From G963668345 sp965206025 (GTDB lineage: Bacteria; Acidobacteriota; Terriglobia; Bryobacterales; UBA6623), in contig CBDBIU010000005.1 of assembly GCA_965206025.1 (NCBI GenBank), positions 1,426,001 through 1,490,000 on the forward strand: a DNA stretch of 64,000 bases. The letters are read 5' to 3'. A program made the translations under genes and the position numbers. The notes beneath the pieces were generated by a model. The model was not told the DNA's origin and did not search any database. It saw nothing but the letters and a program-made list of their open reading frames with translations. Positions 17,392 to 25,984 of this stretch are shown here, piece by piece (positions within the stretch are counted from its first letter, which is position 1; each line of letters opens with the position of its first letter).

Positions 17392-18627
17392 CTACGGGGA
17401 CACGCTTCGAGCGGCCGGCCCGCGCGGCGACAGCTCTCTGAGGCGGGCGACGACCTGGGCGACCCGGTCGACTGTGTAGTCGATTTCCTCTTCGGTATTG
17501 AAACGGCCCAGGCCGAAACGGATCGAGCTGTGTGCCAGTTCGGTCTTCAACCCGAGCGCCTGGAGAACGTGGCTGGGCTCGGGAAGATCCGTCGTGCAGG
17601 CGGACCCACTCGAAACCGCAACATCGTGCAGCCCCATCAGCAGGGATTCACCGTCAACCTGGGCAAAGCTCAGGTTGAGGTTATGGGGCAGGCGGCGCTC
17701 AAGACTGCCGTTGATTGACACGTCTTCGATACGGTTTAGGATGCCGTCCTTGAGCTTTTCTCGCAACAAGCCGAGGTGAATAGCATCTTCGTTCATCTCG
17801 GCTTGGCAGAGCTCACAGGCCCTTCCGAAACCGACAATACCCGGCACGTTGAGCGTCCCTGAGCGCATGCCTCTCTCATGGCCGCCACCCTCCATCTGCG
17901 GGCTGAGCCGCAGGCGCGGTTTGCGCCGCACGTACAACGCACCAATTCCCTTGGGGCCGTAGATCTTGTGGGCGGTAAACGACATGAGATCGATTTGGTC
18001 CCGTTCCACGTGGACCGCTATTTTTCCCACAGCCTGCGCGGCGTCAACGTGAAACAGGACTCCGCGGTCTCGCGCCAGTCGCCCGATGTCGGCGATCGGC
18101 TGGAGGACGCCGATCTCGTTGTTGGCATACATGATCGAGATCAGGATCGTTTTGTCGCTGAGCGCTCGGCGAACCTTTTCCGGCTCAACCAGACCGTCGG
18201 GCCGAACCGGCAGGTAGCTCACCCGATAGCCCTGCTTTTCGAGCCTGCGGCAGGTATCGAGCACGGCGCGGTGTTCCGTCGCGCAAGTAACGATGTGGTC
18301 GCCGCGCTCGGCATGCATCTCAGCGGCGCCCTTGATCGCCAGGTTGTTGGACTCTGTCGCGCCGCTGGTAAACACGATCTCTCTCGAAACGGCCCCGATC
18401 AGGTCGGCGATCCGACCGCGCGCGATTCCCACCGCCTCCTCCGCCCGCCAGCCGAAGGCGTGGTTCCGGCTGGCGGCATTGCCGAAGTTCTCGGTGAAAT
18501 AGGGCGACATGGCCTCGACGACGCGCGGATCGACCGGCGTCGTGGCGTGATTATCCATGTAGATCGGCAGTTTCATTCCCTGGTCTCGCCCGCGTTTCTC
18601 AAAAGATCTGAAAAAACTTCCGGGCAC
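17392..18627 (-). CDS. Cysteine desulfurase (IscS/NifS family)
   Basis: This 411-aa PLP enzyme removes sulfur from cysteine for Fe-S clusters, tRNA thiolation and cofactors. PLP lysine is Lys221 in SFTAHKIYGPKG, and the persulfide cysteine is Cys344 in SSGSACTTD, on the flexible loop of the IscS-like class. The start is the GTG at 18627, because GGGAGGTG lies 4 nt upstream of it; the internal ATG (18576) has no comparable site. No isc/suf scaffold genes are adjacent, so it is a stand-alone copy and its acceptor is unknown. Confidence 0.93.
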   Translation of the reverse strand: MPGSFFRSFEKRGRDQGMKLPIYMDNHATTPVDPRVVEAMSPYFTENFGNAASRNHAFGWRAEEAVGIARGRIADLIGAVSREIVFTSGATESNNLAIKGAAEMHAERGDHIVTCATEHRAVLDTCRRLEKQGYRVSYLPVRPDGLVEPEKVRRALSDKTILISIMYANNEIGVLQPIADIGRLARDRGVLFHVDAAQAVGKIAVHVERDQIDLMSFTAHKIYGPKGIGALYVRRKPRLRLSPQMEGGGHERGMRSGTLNVPGIVGFGRACELCQAEMNEDAIHLGLLREKLKDGILNRIEDVSINGSLERRLPHNLNLSFAQVDGESLLMGLHDVAVSSGSACTTDLPEPSHVLQALGLKTELAHSSIRFGLGRFNTEEEIDYTVDRVAQVVARLRELSPRGPAARSVSP

Positions 18628-18683
18628 AGTTCACCTCCCTGCCCCCGGAACCCGCTGATTATTACACCTCGCACACCCGAACC

Positions 18684-19017
18684 TAGCCCGCGTTTCTCGC
18701 CACGTGGCGAGGCGAAGTGCGTGAGGAAGCGGGCGAAGCGTCGGTCCCCGACGCCTTCCCTTCTTCTGTCCCCATGCTAGAGCGAGGCTGCTAGGCTGTC
18801 AAACCGCCTGTGCCAAGGACCGATCCGGCGGCGGAAGTGATTCGAGGCGCCACGCCGCGCCCTTCCGCGGCGTCGACAGGATGGCGCTTGGCGCCCGGTT
18901 TCCTGAATAATGCGGGTGTACTTGTGAACCCTGCGTGAAGCACCGCGAGCAAGCCCAACGTGGTAATGGCGGGCCGATAATGTGCCCCGACCGTCAGGTG
19001 ATGAGAAAAGCGGGCTA
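18684..19017 (+). repeat. Fold-back repeat family A, enlarged copy
   Basis: It runs from TAGCCCGCGTTTCTCGCCAC to ATGAGAAAAGCGGGCTA. The right half matches the family core (GCGAGCAAGCCCAACGTGGT, then AATGGCGGGCC). The left half past the first 45 nt is unrelated to other copies. At 334 bp it is nearly twice the usual length, so it has an insertion or is a chimera. Confidence 0.7.
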
Positions 19018-19084
19018 AAGATCAGCGCATCGCCATTCGATTACTTTCATGGGCCCGGACTAGCCCTATGGGATAATCGGCAAT

Positions 19085-20416
19085 ATGCAGTCGGCGTCGG
19101 AAGTCAGATTGAGCGGCCACATCGCCGCGGAACTCAGCGAGAAGATCCGCACTCGCCGGGCAAAGGCTTGCGTCGTCGGACTGGGCTACGTGGGCCTTCC
19201 CCTGGCTGTTGAGCTGGGTCGAGCCGGCTTCACGGTAGTCGGGGTGGACAAAGACTGGGAGAAGGTAGAGAAGGTTCGAGCCGGGAAATCCTATGTGTCG
19301 GACGTGGAGGAGAAGACGCTGTCTGAAATGGTTAGCTCCGGCGCCTTCCAGGCCCGCCAAGACGGATTACGCGAGGCGGACTTCGACACCGTCAGTATCT
19401 GCGTCCCCACTCCTCTTCGCAAGACGCGGGATCCCGATCTCAGTCACGTCTTGCAGGCGGCCGAGCAGTTAGCCGATCATCTGCGCCCGGGCACACTCGT
19501 CGTTCTGGAGTCCACCACCTACCCCGGCACTACCGAAGAGGTCATCCTTCCCATGCTGAAAGGTTCGGGGCTGAAGGTGGGCGAAGACTTCTTTCTGTGC
19601 TACTCGCCCGAACGGGTCGATCCGGGTAATCGCGACTACCACACGAGCAACATTCCCAAGGTGATCGGCGGTGTAACGCCTGCCTGTACCCAAATGGGGG
19701 AATTATTCTACTCGCAGTTCCTGGACCAGGTGATCCCGGTCAGCACTACACGAGTAGCCGAGATGGTCAAGCTTCTCGAAAACACGTTTCGGATGATCAA
19801 TATCGGATTGGCCAACGAGATGGCGCTGATGTGCGATCACATGGGCATTGATGTCTGGGAAGTCATCGAGGCTGCCGGCAGCAAGCCCTTCGGGTTCATG
19901 CCTTTTTATCCCGGCCCGGGGTTGGGCGGTCACTGCATTCCGGTCGATCCGATCTATCTTTCTTGGAAGACGAAGCAGACCGGTCACGAGGCGCGGCTGA
20001 TCGAATTGGCGGCGCAGATCAACAATCAAATGCCCCGCTTCGTCGCCGACAAGGTCCAGGCGGCTCTCAACGAGCGCAGCAAGCCGGTCAAAGGATCCCG
20101 TGTCCATCTGCTGGGTGTGGCCTACAAGCGCGATGTCTCAGACATTCGAGAATCCCCCGCGCTGGACATTATCGCCTTGCTGGAAAAATGGGGGGCTATC
20201 ATCAGCTACACCGACCCCTACGTACCGCGGCTTCTCACAGAGTCGGGAGAGATGGAGTCGAAGCCGCTCGAAGCCGCTGCTTCGGCCGATTGCGTGGTCA
20301 TCGTCGCCGACCACTCGACCATAGACTACGATCTTCTCCTCCGGCTTTCCCACCTCGTCGTCGACACGAGGAATCGCTTCGCGGGAATCAAGGACCCCAA
20401 GATAGTGCGGCTGTAG
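19085..20416 (+). CDS. Nucleotide-sugar dehydrogenase (UDP-GlcNAc/UDP-ManNAc 6-dehydrogenase type, WbpA/WecC-like)
   Basis: This 443-aa NAD-dependent four-electron oxidoreductase converts UDP-hexoses to UDP-uronic acids for surface polysaccharides. It has the N-terminal Rossmann motif VVGLGYVGLPLAVELGRAGF, the central dimerisation helix, and catalytic Cys284 in GPGLGGHCIPVDP. The C-terminal UDP-binding domain includes LLGVAYKRDVSDIRESPALD. KPFGFMPFYPGPGLGGHC is typical of the 2-acetamido-sugar branch rather than UDP-glucose dehydrogenase. A flippase gene follows on the opposite strand. The stop codon TAG (20414-20416) is also the first three bases of a family A repeat arm. Confidence 0.92.
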   Translation: MQSASEVRLSGHIAAELSEKIRTRRAKACVVGLGYVGLPLAVELGRAGFTVVGVDKDWEKVEKVRAGKSYVSDVEEKTLSEMVSSGAFQARQDGLREADFDTVSICVPTPLRKTRDPDLSHVLQAAEQLADHLRPGTLVVLESTTYPGTTEEVILPMLKGSGLKVGEDFFLCYSPERVDPGNRDYHTSNIPKVIGGVTPACTQMGELFYSQFLDQVIPVSTTRVAEMVKLLENTFRMINIGLANEMALMCDHMGIDVWEVIEAAGSKPFGFMPFYPGPGLGGHCIPVDPIYLSWKTKQTGHEARLIELAAQINNQMPRFVADKVQAALNERSKPVKGSRVHLLGVAYKRDVSDIRESPALDIIALLEKWGAIISYTDPYVPRLLTESGEMESKPLEAAASADCVVIVADHSTIDYDLLLRLSHLVVDTRNRFAGIKDPKIVRL

Positions 20417-20465
20417 CCCGCTTTTCTCACCAGGTGGCGAGGCGAAGTGCGTGAGAGGCCCGTCA
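20414..20465 (+). repeat. Family A repeat, left arm only
   Basis: TAGCCCGCTTTTCTCACCAG, then GTGGCGAGGCGAAGTGCGTG and AGAGGCCCGTCA, match the left arm of complete copies. The sequence then diverges, and no right end follows. It overlaps the stop codon of the dehydrogenase. Confidence 0.7.
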
Positions 20466-20657
20466 CCGTCGAAAACCCACCGGCTTTCATTCCTTTGGGT
20501 GGGGCACAGGATTGGCCGTACACCATGGCCGCTCATTGGCGTTCGCAGCTCCGAATCGGGCATGGCAAGGGTGTGCTAGTGACAGGCCAACTATCCGGTG
20601 GGACGCAAGCCTTCGGGAAAGGCCTTTTTACATAGGCGAACTTTTGTCGGTAAGCTC

Positions 20658-20690
20658 TAGCCCGCATTTCTCACCACGGCCGCCGAGGAC
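20658..20690 (+). repeat. Family A repeat, left terminus only
   Basis: TAGCCCGCATTTCTCACCAC is followed by unrelated GC-rich sequence up to the flippase gene end. It is a terminal fragment ~190 nt after another such fragment. Confidence 0.5.
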
Positions 20691-20729
20691 GAGGCCAAAG
20701 GCCCGCCGGCCACGGCTCAATCCTCGACG

Positions 20730-22019
20730 CTACGCTATATTAAGGACGGAGCGACTCGCTCTTCGGCCAGGGAAGTGTGACCAACGCAGCAGCAGGAGGC
20801 CGACAGCGGCGATAGCGGCCCAGCTTCCCACGGTGGCGTAAGCGGCGCCCATGAGTCCTTGGGAGGGCACGTAGGTCAGAGACACGCCAAGGGACACCAG
20901 CACGCCCATGGCGTAGAGCGGCACTTGAACCCGAAACAAACGACGAGCCGTCATGGCGTAGCCCAGCATCGAGCTTAGGTAGGTGACGGCGCTTCCGGCC
21001 ATGAGCCAACTCAGCACGGAATGCGAGGCCGCGTAGCCGGGCTGGTAGACCATGGCTAGGATCCTTTGCCCGAAGAGCACACTGACTAATATTCCAGCCG
21101 CTCCGACCAACACGGCCAGCGCTATGATCCTGGTCAGCAGACGCCGAAAAGCAGTCGGGTCCGCTTCTCCCAGAAGCGCCATCGGCGACAGGGTCACCTG
21201 GCCGAGCGGCTGTATCAAAACGTTCCCCACCGTGGCGAGACTCGCCAGAGCCGCGTAGTGGCCGAGATGTTCCGCGCCCCACCACCCTTCCAAGACATAG
21301 CGCGGCAAGTTGATGTTTAGACTTACTAGGCTGGCTACGACACCAAGCGGAAGAGACAGGCGAAGGAGCTTCAAAACCGCTTGCGGATCGCATGTCGGCC
21401 AGCCACTCTCGTGCTCACGGTGGAGAATGCCGCGGGCCGATGGCAGCTCAAAGGCCACCAGGACGCCGGCTTGCCAAGCCGCCACTGCCAGCAGACTCCA
21501 GGTTGCGCCGGTCCCAAGGATCAGCAGTATCCCAAGGACCGCCACCGAGCCGATGCCTTTGACCCCCATGGCGGTCGAAATGCGTCTCCACTCCCCGTGC
21601 CGTTGCATCAGACCGTAGAGCAAATCGCTTCCGCATTCGACGGCCTTTACAGCCGTGACAACTCCGATCATGATTCTCGCCTCGCGTTCGAAGTTCGCAA
21701 CGGCCAGCAGTAGTAGGACACTGCCACAGCCGATCGCCGTGGTCAGCAGGCGAATCCCAAGATAGTCGGAGAAACGGTGATCGCGGCGAACATCGCTCGC
21801 CAGGACGGAGCGAAGTTGCAGTTTCGCGAACAGCAGCACGGGAGTCACAACCGCCAACCCGAGCGCGTAGCATCCCACGCTTGTCGCTGAGGCTAGTTTT
21901 GCCAGCAGGGACAGCGCACCGACTTGCCAGGCGGCGTAAACCATGTTCCCCATGAGGGACCAAGCGAAACTCTGTGAAAAGGAGGGCTTGCCGTTGTCCT
22001 GCGGTCTCGCTGGGAGCAT
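20730..22019 (-). CDS. Polysaccharide flippase (Wzx/MOP superfamily)
   Basis: This ~429-aa membrane protein has about 12 hydrophobic segments; SFAWSLMGNMVYAAWQVGAL near the N-terminus is the typical first helix of O-antigen/exopolysaccharide flippases, which move lipid-linked repeat units across the inner membrane. No glycan-specific family is identifiable. I choose the ATG at 22019; a TTG at 22082 would add 21 basic residues without a ribosome site. A nucleotide-sugar dehydrogenase lies convergently, and a glycosyltransferase and PAP2 phosphatase lie nearby, supporting an envelope-glycan role. Exact substrate unknown. Confidence 0.8.
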   Translation of the reverse strand: MLPARPQDNGKPSFSQSFAWSLMGNMVYAAWQVGALSLLAKLASATSVGCYALGLAVVTPVLLFAKLQLRSVLASDVRRDHRFSDYLGIRLLTTAIGCGSVLLLLAVANFEREARIMIGVVTAVKAVECGSDLLYGLMQRHGEWRRISTAMGVKGIGSVAVLGILLILGTGATWSLLAVAAWQAGVLVAFELPSARGILHREHESGWPTCDPQAVLKLLRLSLPLGVVASLVSLNINLPRYVLEGWWGAEHLGHYAALASLATVGNVLIQPLGQVTLSPMALLGEADPTAFRRLLTRIIALAVLVGAAGILVSVLFGQRILAMVYQPGYAASHSVLSWLMAGSAVTYLSSMLGYAMTARRLFRVQVPLYAMGVLVSLGVSLTYVPSQGLMGAAYATVGSWAAIAAVGLLLLRWSHFPGRRASRSVLNIA

Positions 22020-22090
22020 ACTGCGGTTTCGATCGGCTTTTCTCGCCGTTTTCCTAGAGAAAATCGTCCGTCCCGCAACCAAGTGTGCCC

Positions 22091-22288
22091 TAACCCGCCT
22101 TTCTCACTAGGTGGCGAGGCGAAGTGCGTGAGAGGCCCGTCAGTACAAGGCGCGCGCCGCTCAGCGCCGCATTTCCTGAATAATGCGGGCGTACTTGAAC
22201 ACTACGTTGAGCACGGTGAGCAAGCGCAACGAAGTCATGGCGGGCCTATCGGGTGCTTCGACAGTCAGGTGGTGAGAAATGCGGGTTA
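22091..22288 (+). repeat. Fold-back repeat family A, near-complete copy
   Basis: It runs from TAACCCGCCTTTCTCACTAG to GGTGGTGAGAAATGCGGGTTA. It has the subterminal pair AGGCCCGTCAGTAC and GTCATGGCGGGCCTA, and the core GAGCAAGCGCAACGAAG. The left and right halves align with each other as inverted arms over ~70 nt. Confidence 0.85.
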
Positions 22289-22599
22289 ACCCGTTTGCGT
22301 GAAACGGGTTGGGCCAGCCCTTTGTGACGGAAGCTCTTCAGCTTGCCGCCTCGCGGCTCGTCCCTACTCATGCTCCATAAGTTGTGGAATACCAGCGTGA
22401 TAGGAGGAGTTCGGAGGACGAGATGGCCGATGTGGCGCGCGGCACGGGCGTCGTCTCGATGACGACGGGGCATGCCGGGAGACCTGCGTCACATGGGTGC
22501 CGAGGGCGCGGCAGTCCGACGCGCACAACCGCGCACTGCCCGCGCTGCAACCGATTGCCGGCACCCGAAGGCGATTGACCGGAAATGTTGACCAGATGA
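22289..22599. other. Intergenic, no gene supported
   Basis: It contains a short stem (GAAGCT CTTC AGCTT near 22330) resembling the variable hairpins seen elsewhere. Overlapping short open frames on both strands have no recognisable product. Confidence 0.35.
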
Positions 22600-22824
22600 C
22601 TACTTGAAGCCGTTGCGCATGGAGTTCAGCAGGTTGCGGTGAAACTGGCAAAGCTTGCCATCCGGCGCCGGCTGACCACATTTCTGGCACACGCCCGCGG
22701 AAGCACCAGCCATTCCCAAGTTCTGGCGGCCGTTGCGGGACGTGAGAGATCCGTTCTTCCGGTTTCTTTTGTTAGATGGGCGCGAGACCTTTGTCGGCCG
22801 TCTGCCCGAAGTGCGCTGTCGCAT
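22600..22824 (-). CDS. Small basic protein with Cys/His zinc-binding-like C-terminus
   Basis: This 74-aa product has a highly basic N-terminal half (RRPTKVSRPSNKRNRKNG), then CQKCGQPAPDGKLCQFHRNL, a C-x2-C...C-x2-H arrangement able to bind one zinc ion. No strong ribosome site precedes the ATG, and the gene is isolated between repeats. It may be a genuine small zinc-finger protein or a fragment. I do not recognise the family; function unknown. Confidence 0.4.
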   Translation of the reverse strand: MRQRTSGRRPTKVSRPSNKRNRKNGSLTSRNGRQNLGMAGASAGVCQKCGQPAPDGKLCQFHRNLLNSMRNGFK

Positions 22825-23026
22825 AGTGAGACTGTGTTGGTCTGAACCTCTGCGGTACGTTACCTGTACCTGGTTGTCTACTGACTACAAAAAGTGGACG
22901 ACCAACCTGGTGGTTGCCTTTCGGAAGTACAACCCGCGTCCGGGGAATTGGACGCTACAATTCTTGGGGCCAAATAAAAGCATACATCAGATGACCCACA
23001 ACTTCAAGGCACAGAGTTGTCCAATG

Positions 23027-23076
23027 CAAGATGATCCTGAACGGGGGGAGTGTTTCCAACACAAGATGATCCTGAA
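23027..23076 (+). repeat. Direct repeat upstream of a transposase remnant
   Basis: CAAGATGATCCTGAA occurs at 23027-23041 and again at 23062-23076, a 35-nt period, ~50 nt before the transposase-like pseudogene. Such repeated terminal motifs are typical transposase binding sites, so this probably marks the left end of the decayed element. Confidence 0.5.
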
Positions 23077-23123
23077 ACGACGGCAGCCGGGAGAGGGCAC
23101 ACTGCGGGTGAATGCGAATCACC

Positions 23124-23580
23124 ATGCAGCATGCACAACGTCTCACGCTGGGCGAGATGCGCGAGTTTGTGGCTTCCAGCGGTCGCCTCAGCTTTACCGG
23201 CGCCGAGCGCAAGCAGATCTACGGCCTCGTCGAGCGCACCCTGCGGGCGCAGCTTGGCGCAGATCACGCGTCTGATCCGGCGCTACCGCCAAAGCGGAGC
23301 CGTCGAGCCCGCCCCGCCCCGCCGGCATCGCTTTCCGCGCCGCTACACACACGACGATATCGCTCTGTTGGCCACCGTCGATGCGGCCCACGAAGGGCTG
23401 TCGGGCCCGGCGCTGCGGCGCATCCTATGGCGCGAACACCACGTCTACGGCCAGGCCGCCTACCAACGATTGGCCTCCCTCTCGGCCTCGCACATCTACA
23501 ACCTGCGACGCACCGCGGGCCTCGCCACGCGGCGAGAAGAGCGGGCGAGGGCAAGCGGGATCGCTTATCGTTACTCCGAG
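23124..23580 (+). pseudogene. Integrase-type (DDE) transposase, broken N-terminal fragment
   Basis: It begins MQHAQRLTLGEMREFVASSG, the N-terminus of a common helix-turn-helix integrase-type transposase. Near residue 40 (~23245-23255) it jumps to another frame and loses part of the helix-turn-helix. There it continues AQITRLIRRYRQSGAVEPAP, then HRFPRRYTHDDIALLATVDA and SASHIYNLRRTAGLATRREE. The catalytic DDE core is missing. The fragment stops just before the PAP2 gene on the other strand. Confidence 0.75.
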
Positions 23581-23583
23581 TCC

Positions 23584-24396
23584 TCACCAAGGCCGAATCG
23601 CCACGCTGAGCGCGGCTCCTCCTCCGGGAGGCACGGCGACTCCCCATCGCACCCGGCGATGCTCTTGCGCAGCATCTCTGGTGACCGTTCGGCCCACAAT
23701 ATAGCCGAGGACTGCACCTGCCACGACATCGGTCAAGTAATGTTTCCGGCTCTTCAGCCTACTGGTGCCTACGTAGGAGGCGAGCGCGTAGGCCGGGACG
23801 CCGGCCTTCCAGCCATAGTGGCGAGAAAACACAGTGGCCCACATGAAGGAGTTCGACGTGTGCCCGGAAGGGAACGAAGTATGGCTCGACCGATCGGGGC
23901 GTTCTCGTCCGGCGATCACCTTCAAGCCGCCTGTGAGTGCGTTGGTGACGATAAAGCCTTGCGCCAGTGAATACGTGAATCGCTGGAAGTCCCTGTTGTC
24001 AGTTGCTCGGCTGACAAGAAAAGAAACGCCGATCGCGGGACCCAAAAGTTGCGACTTGCCGAGCTGCTTTCCCAAATCATCGAATCCCCGCCAGCGCGAT
24101 CCGTCTCGGAAAAAACCGGTGATTGGGTCGTCGGCGGGAATCACCGCCCCAGTTGCAGCCGCCCCCACCAGCAGCGGGACAATATTGTCCTTCGCGAAGA
24201 CCGCGCCGAAGTTGCGAACCAGATCCTTGGGGAACCCCTTGACCGGCGGAGCGCCCTCCTCCGGTCGCGGCAGCGGTTGCTCCTCGGGAGGCTCTATGGG
24301 AGGGGCCTGCGCTGATAGCGGAAACCCGCGGATAAGAAATAGCAGGGCAATCAAAAGACACTGGCTTCGCCTTAGCAGAGGGTCCGCGCAAGACAA
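23584..24396 (-). CDS. PAP2 superfamily phosphatase, exported
   Basis: This 270-aa protein has an N-terminal hydrophobic signal segment (CLLIALLFLIRGFPLSAQA) followed by a Pro/Glu-rich stretch. All three PAP2 motifs are present: K159-x6-R166-P167, the PSGH at 176-179, and SR-x5-H-x3-D at 212-223. The enzyme should hydrolyse phosphomonoesters or diphosphates of lipids or nucleotides in the periplasm. Candidates such as undecaprenyl diphosphate or phosphatidic acid cannot be separated from sequence. It is a single gene; the neighbours are a dead transposase and repeats. Confidence 0.88.
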   Translation of the reverse strand: MSCADPLLRRSQCLLIALLFLIRGFPLSAQAPPIEPPEEQPLPRPEEGAPPVKGFPKDLVRNFGAVFAKDNIVPLLVGAAATGAVIPADDPITGFFRDGSRWRGFDDLGKQLGKSQLLGPAIGVSFLVSRATDNRDFQRFTYSLAQGFIVTNALTGGLKVIAGRERPDRSSHTSFPSGHTSNSFMWATVFSRHYGWKAGVPAYALASYVGTSRLKSRKHYLTDVVAGAVLGYIVGRTVTRDAAQEHRRVRWGVAVPPGGGAALSVAIRPW

Positions 24397-24689
24397 AGCT
24401 CCGGCCGTAGCGATGGCAGCGATGCGGTGGTGGGCGGTGTCGATGAACTCCGGTCGTGATACGCATCAAAACAGAGGAATCTGAAGATTTTCCTGAAGAA
24501 CCGGTTACGTAACTTAATCAAGGGTAGCTTATTCGCTTGCCCCGGCCAGTGCAATAGGCCGCGCTGAGCGGAGATATTTGGTTGCCCCTATGTCGGGACC
24601 GGGGATTGTGTGGAGTCGTCGTACAATCTAAGCTGCTGAACGGAGAGTTCAAGCAATGTAGTGGCAGGGCACGCCGTGCCCAAGTTAGC
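24397..24689. other. Intergenic region upstream of the PAP2 gene
   Basis: A relatively AT-rich patch (24480-24560), compared with its surroundings, is consistent with the PAP2 promoter. No gene is supported. Confidence 0.35.
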
Positions 24690-24828
24690 CGCGCGCCTTG
24701 TACTGACGGGCTTCTCACCCACTTCGCCCCGCCACCTGGCAACCACTTGACCGCGGTCGACGAGGTGACCGGCGTAGGTTTTTGGATCACGTAAGTGATG
24801 GTTTTCACGCGGTGAGAAGAGCGGGTTA
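24690..24828 (-). repeat. Family A repeat, rearranged/inverted copy
   Basis: CGCGCGCCTTGTACTGACGG, then GCTTCTCACCCACTTCGCCC, is the reverse complement of the usual left-arm interior. The block ends with GGTGAGAAGAGCGGGTTA, the usual right terminus. The last three bases, TTA (24826-24828), are the reverse complement of the TAA stop of the following minus-strand gene. Confidence 0.65.
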
Positions 24829-25392
24829 AGACCCCGCTCGTTGTTCGTCGATCCAAATCCGAACGCGTTTCTTTTCATCATCGATCCGGACGAGGTCGCC
24901 GCGCTCTGTCCTTAGCTGGGCGACTGCGGCTCCCAAGTCGATTTCTTCTCCCTCTCCCGACAACAAGGCGTCGACCGCCGTGACAGGCAGATCGACCCGA
25001 ACTCGATAGGCGTTGGTTGCCAGATCCATTACGCGCACGCGGATGTAGTGACCCTCGCGGGCGACCGTCTTCCTCTTGCCCTCTTCTTCCACCGAGATGA
25101 ACTCGGCGTCGCCCGAGGCTCTCAGTTCGCTCCAGGCCCGGCGAATGTCGATCAGTGAAACGCCCTTCTCCTGGAGTTTTCGGAGTCCCTTGGCCATGGC
25201 CTTTTCGGGCACGATGCCCGCCGCCGCCTCAGCGAAGGCTAGGGGTAGATTCAGGCTGACGTTCTTGCCTTCCTCGGCGAGTTCGTGGACCCGGATGTGG
25301 ATCCAAGCGGCGCCTTCCTCGGCCTGCCCGGCGGTCATGAAACCGCCCAGCAAAACTACAAACAGTCCAGTGGCTACAATCAGTTTCTTCAT
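24826..25392 (-). CDS. Exported protein with two tandem 'I-R-V...v.LPL' domains
   Basis: This 188-aa protein starts MKKLIVATGLFVVLLGGFMT, a clear signal peptide. AAGGAG lies 9 nt before the ATG at 25392, while the ATG 9 nt earlier overlaps it and longer starts add an unlikely leader. The mature part repeats a motif twice: WIHIRVHELAEEGKNVSLNL-PL and YIRVRVMDLATNAYRVRVDL-PV. Each copy is followed by a short helix and a segment ending in an Asp/Glu-rich strand. It resembles the small SHOCT-like/anti-sigma-associated domains seen in acidobacterial proteins, but that assignment is a guess. Function unknown. Its stop codon lies inside a repeat terminus. Confidence 0.7.
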   Translation of the reverse strand: MKKLIVATGLFVVLLGGFMTAGQAEEGAAWIHIRVHELAEEGKNVSLNLPLAFAEAAAGIVPEKAMAKGLRKLQEKGVSLIDIRRAWSELRASGDAEFISVEEEGKRKTVAREGHYIRVRVMDLATNAYRVRVDLPVTAVDALLSGEGEEIDLGAAVAQLRTERGDLVRIDDEKKRVRIWIDEQRAGS

Positions 25393-25484
25393 GATTTTCA
25401 TCTCCTTGGGGATGCCGACGCATCTTGTTAAGGCTCGCAAAATCAGTAACTTTGGAACACGGAGACAGCATGGTGTGCCCTTAA

Positions 25485-25634
25485 CAGCCCGTGGTAAAAG
25501 TAAACGTCTCGAAAAATCGGGTACACCCAGCCAATTCACTTCAGGCGAAGTGTTTTGTTTCGAGGGTCATGACGGGGAGCGAATTGGTGGCAGTCCCCAT
25601 TTTTCGCTCCCCCGCGACTTTCACCACGGGCTGC
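25485..25634. repeat. Repeat family C (150 bp), copy 1
   Basis: The termini are CAGCCCGTGG and CCACGGGCTG, flanked by TTAA and CTAA. The interior (AAAAATCGGGTACA, GGGGAGCGAATTGGTGGC, CCCCATTTTT) matches copy 2 at 25835-25984 with scattered substitutions. No coding capacity; it resembles a miniature inverted-repeat transposable element. Confidence 0.8.
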
Positions 25635-25834
25635 TAAGGTCTGAACACGGGCCATGTCACCATAATTTGAGAGACTCAGTAGGTCCTTCCCGACCCATAT
25701 ACGCTGTCGGTGTAGTCGCTACGTAGTTACGTGCCCGTGACCGCGAAAGTTCAATCCGTCTTGGAGTGGGGCCAAGGAAGGCGGGGGCCGGGGCGATGGA
25801 GACAAAGACTTCGGGCGGCACGGGCGCTAGCTAG

Positions 25835-25984
25835 CAGCCCGTGGCAGAAGTGAAGGTTGCGAAAAATCGGGTACAGCCAGCCAATTCTCTTCAGGTGAAG
25901 TTCTTTGTTTCCAGGGCCATAACGGGGAGCGAATTGGTGGCGGTCCCCATTTTTCTCTCCCGTGCGACTTTCGCCACGGGCGCT
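25835..25984. repeat. Repeat family C (150 bp), copy 2
   Basis: It is in the same orientation as copy 1, with a 200-nt gap. CTAG flanks both sides, a plausible target duplication. The right-hand CTAG (25983-25986) contains the reverse complement of the TAG stop codon of the large glycosyltransferase gene, so the element abuts the coding region exactly. Confidence 0.8.
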
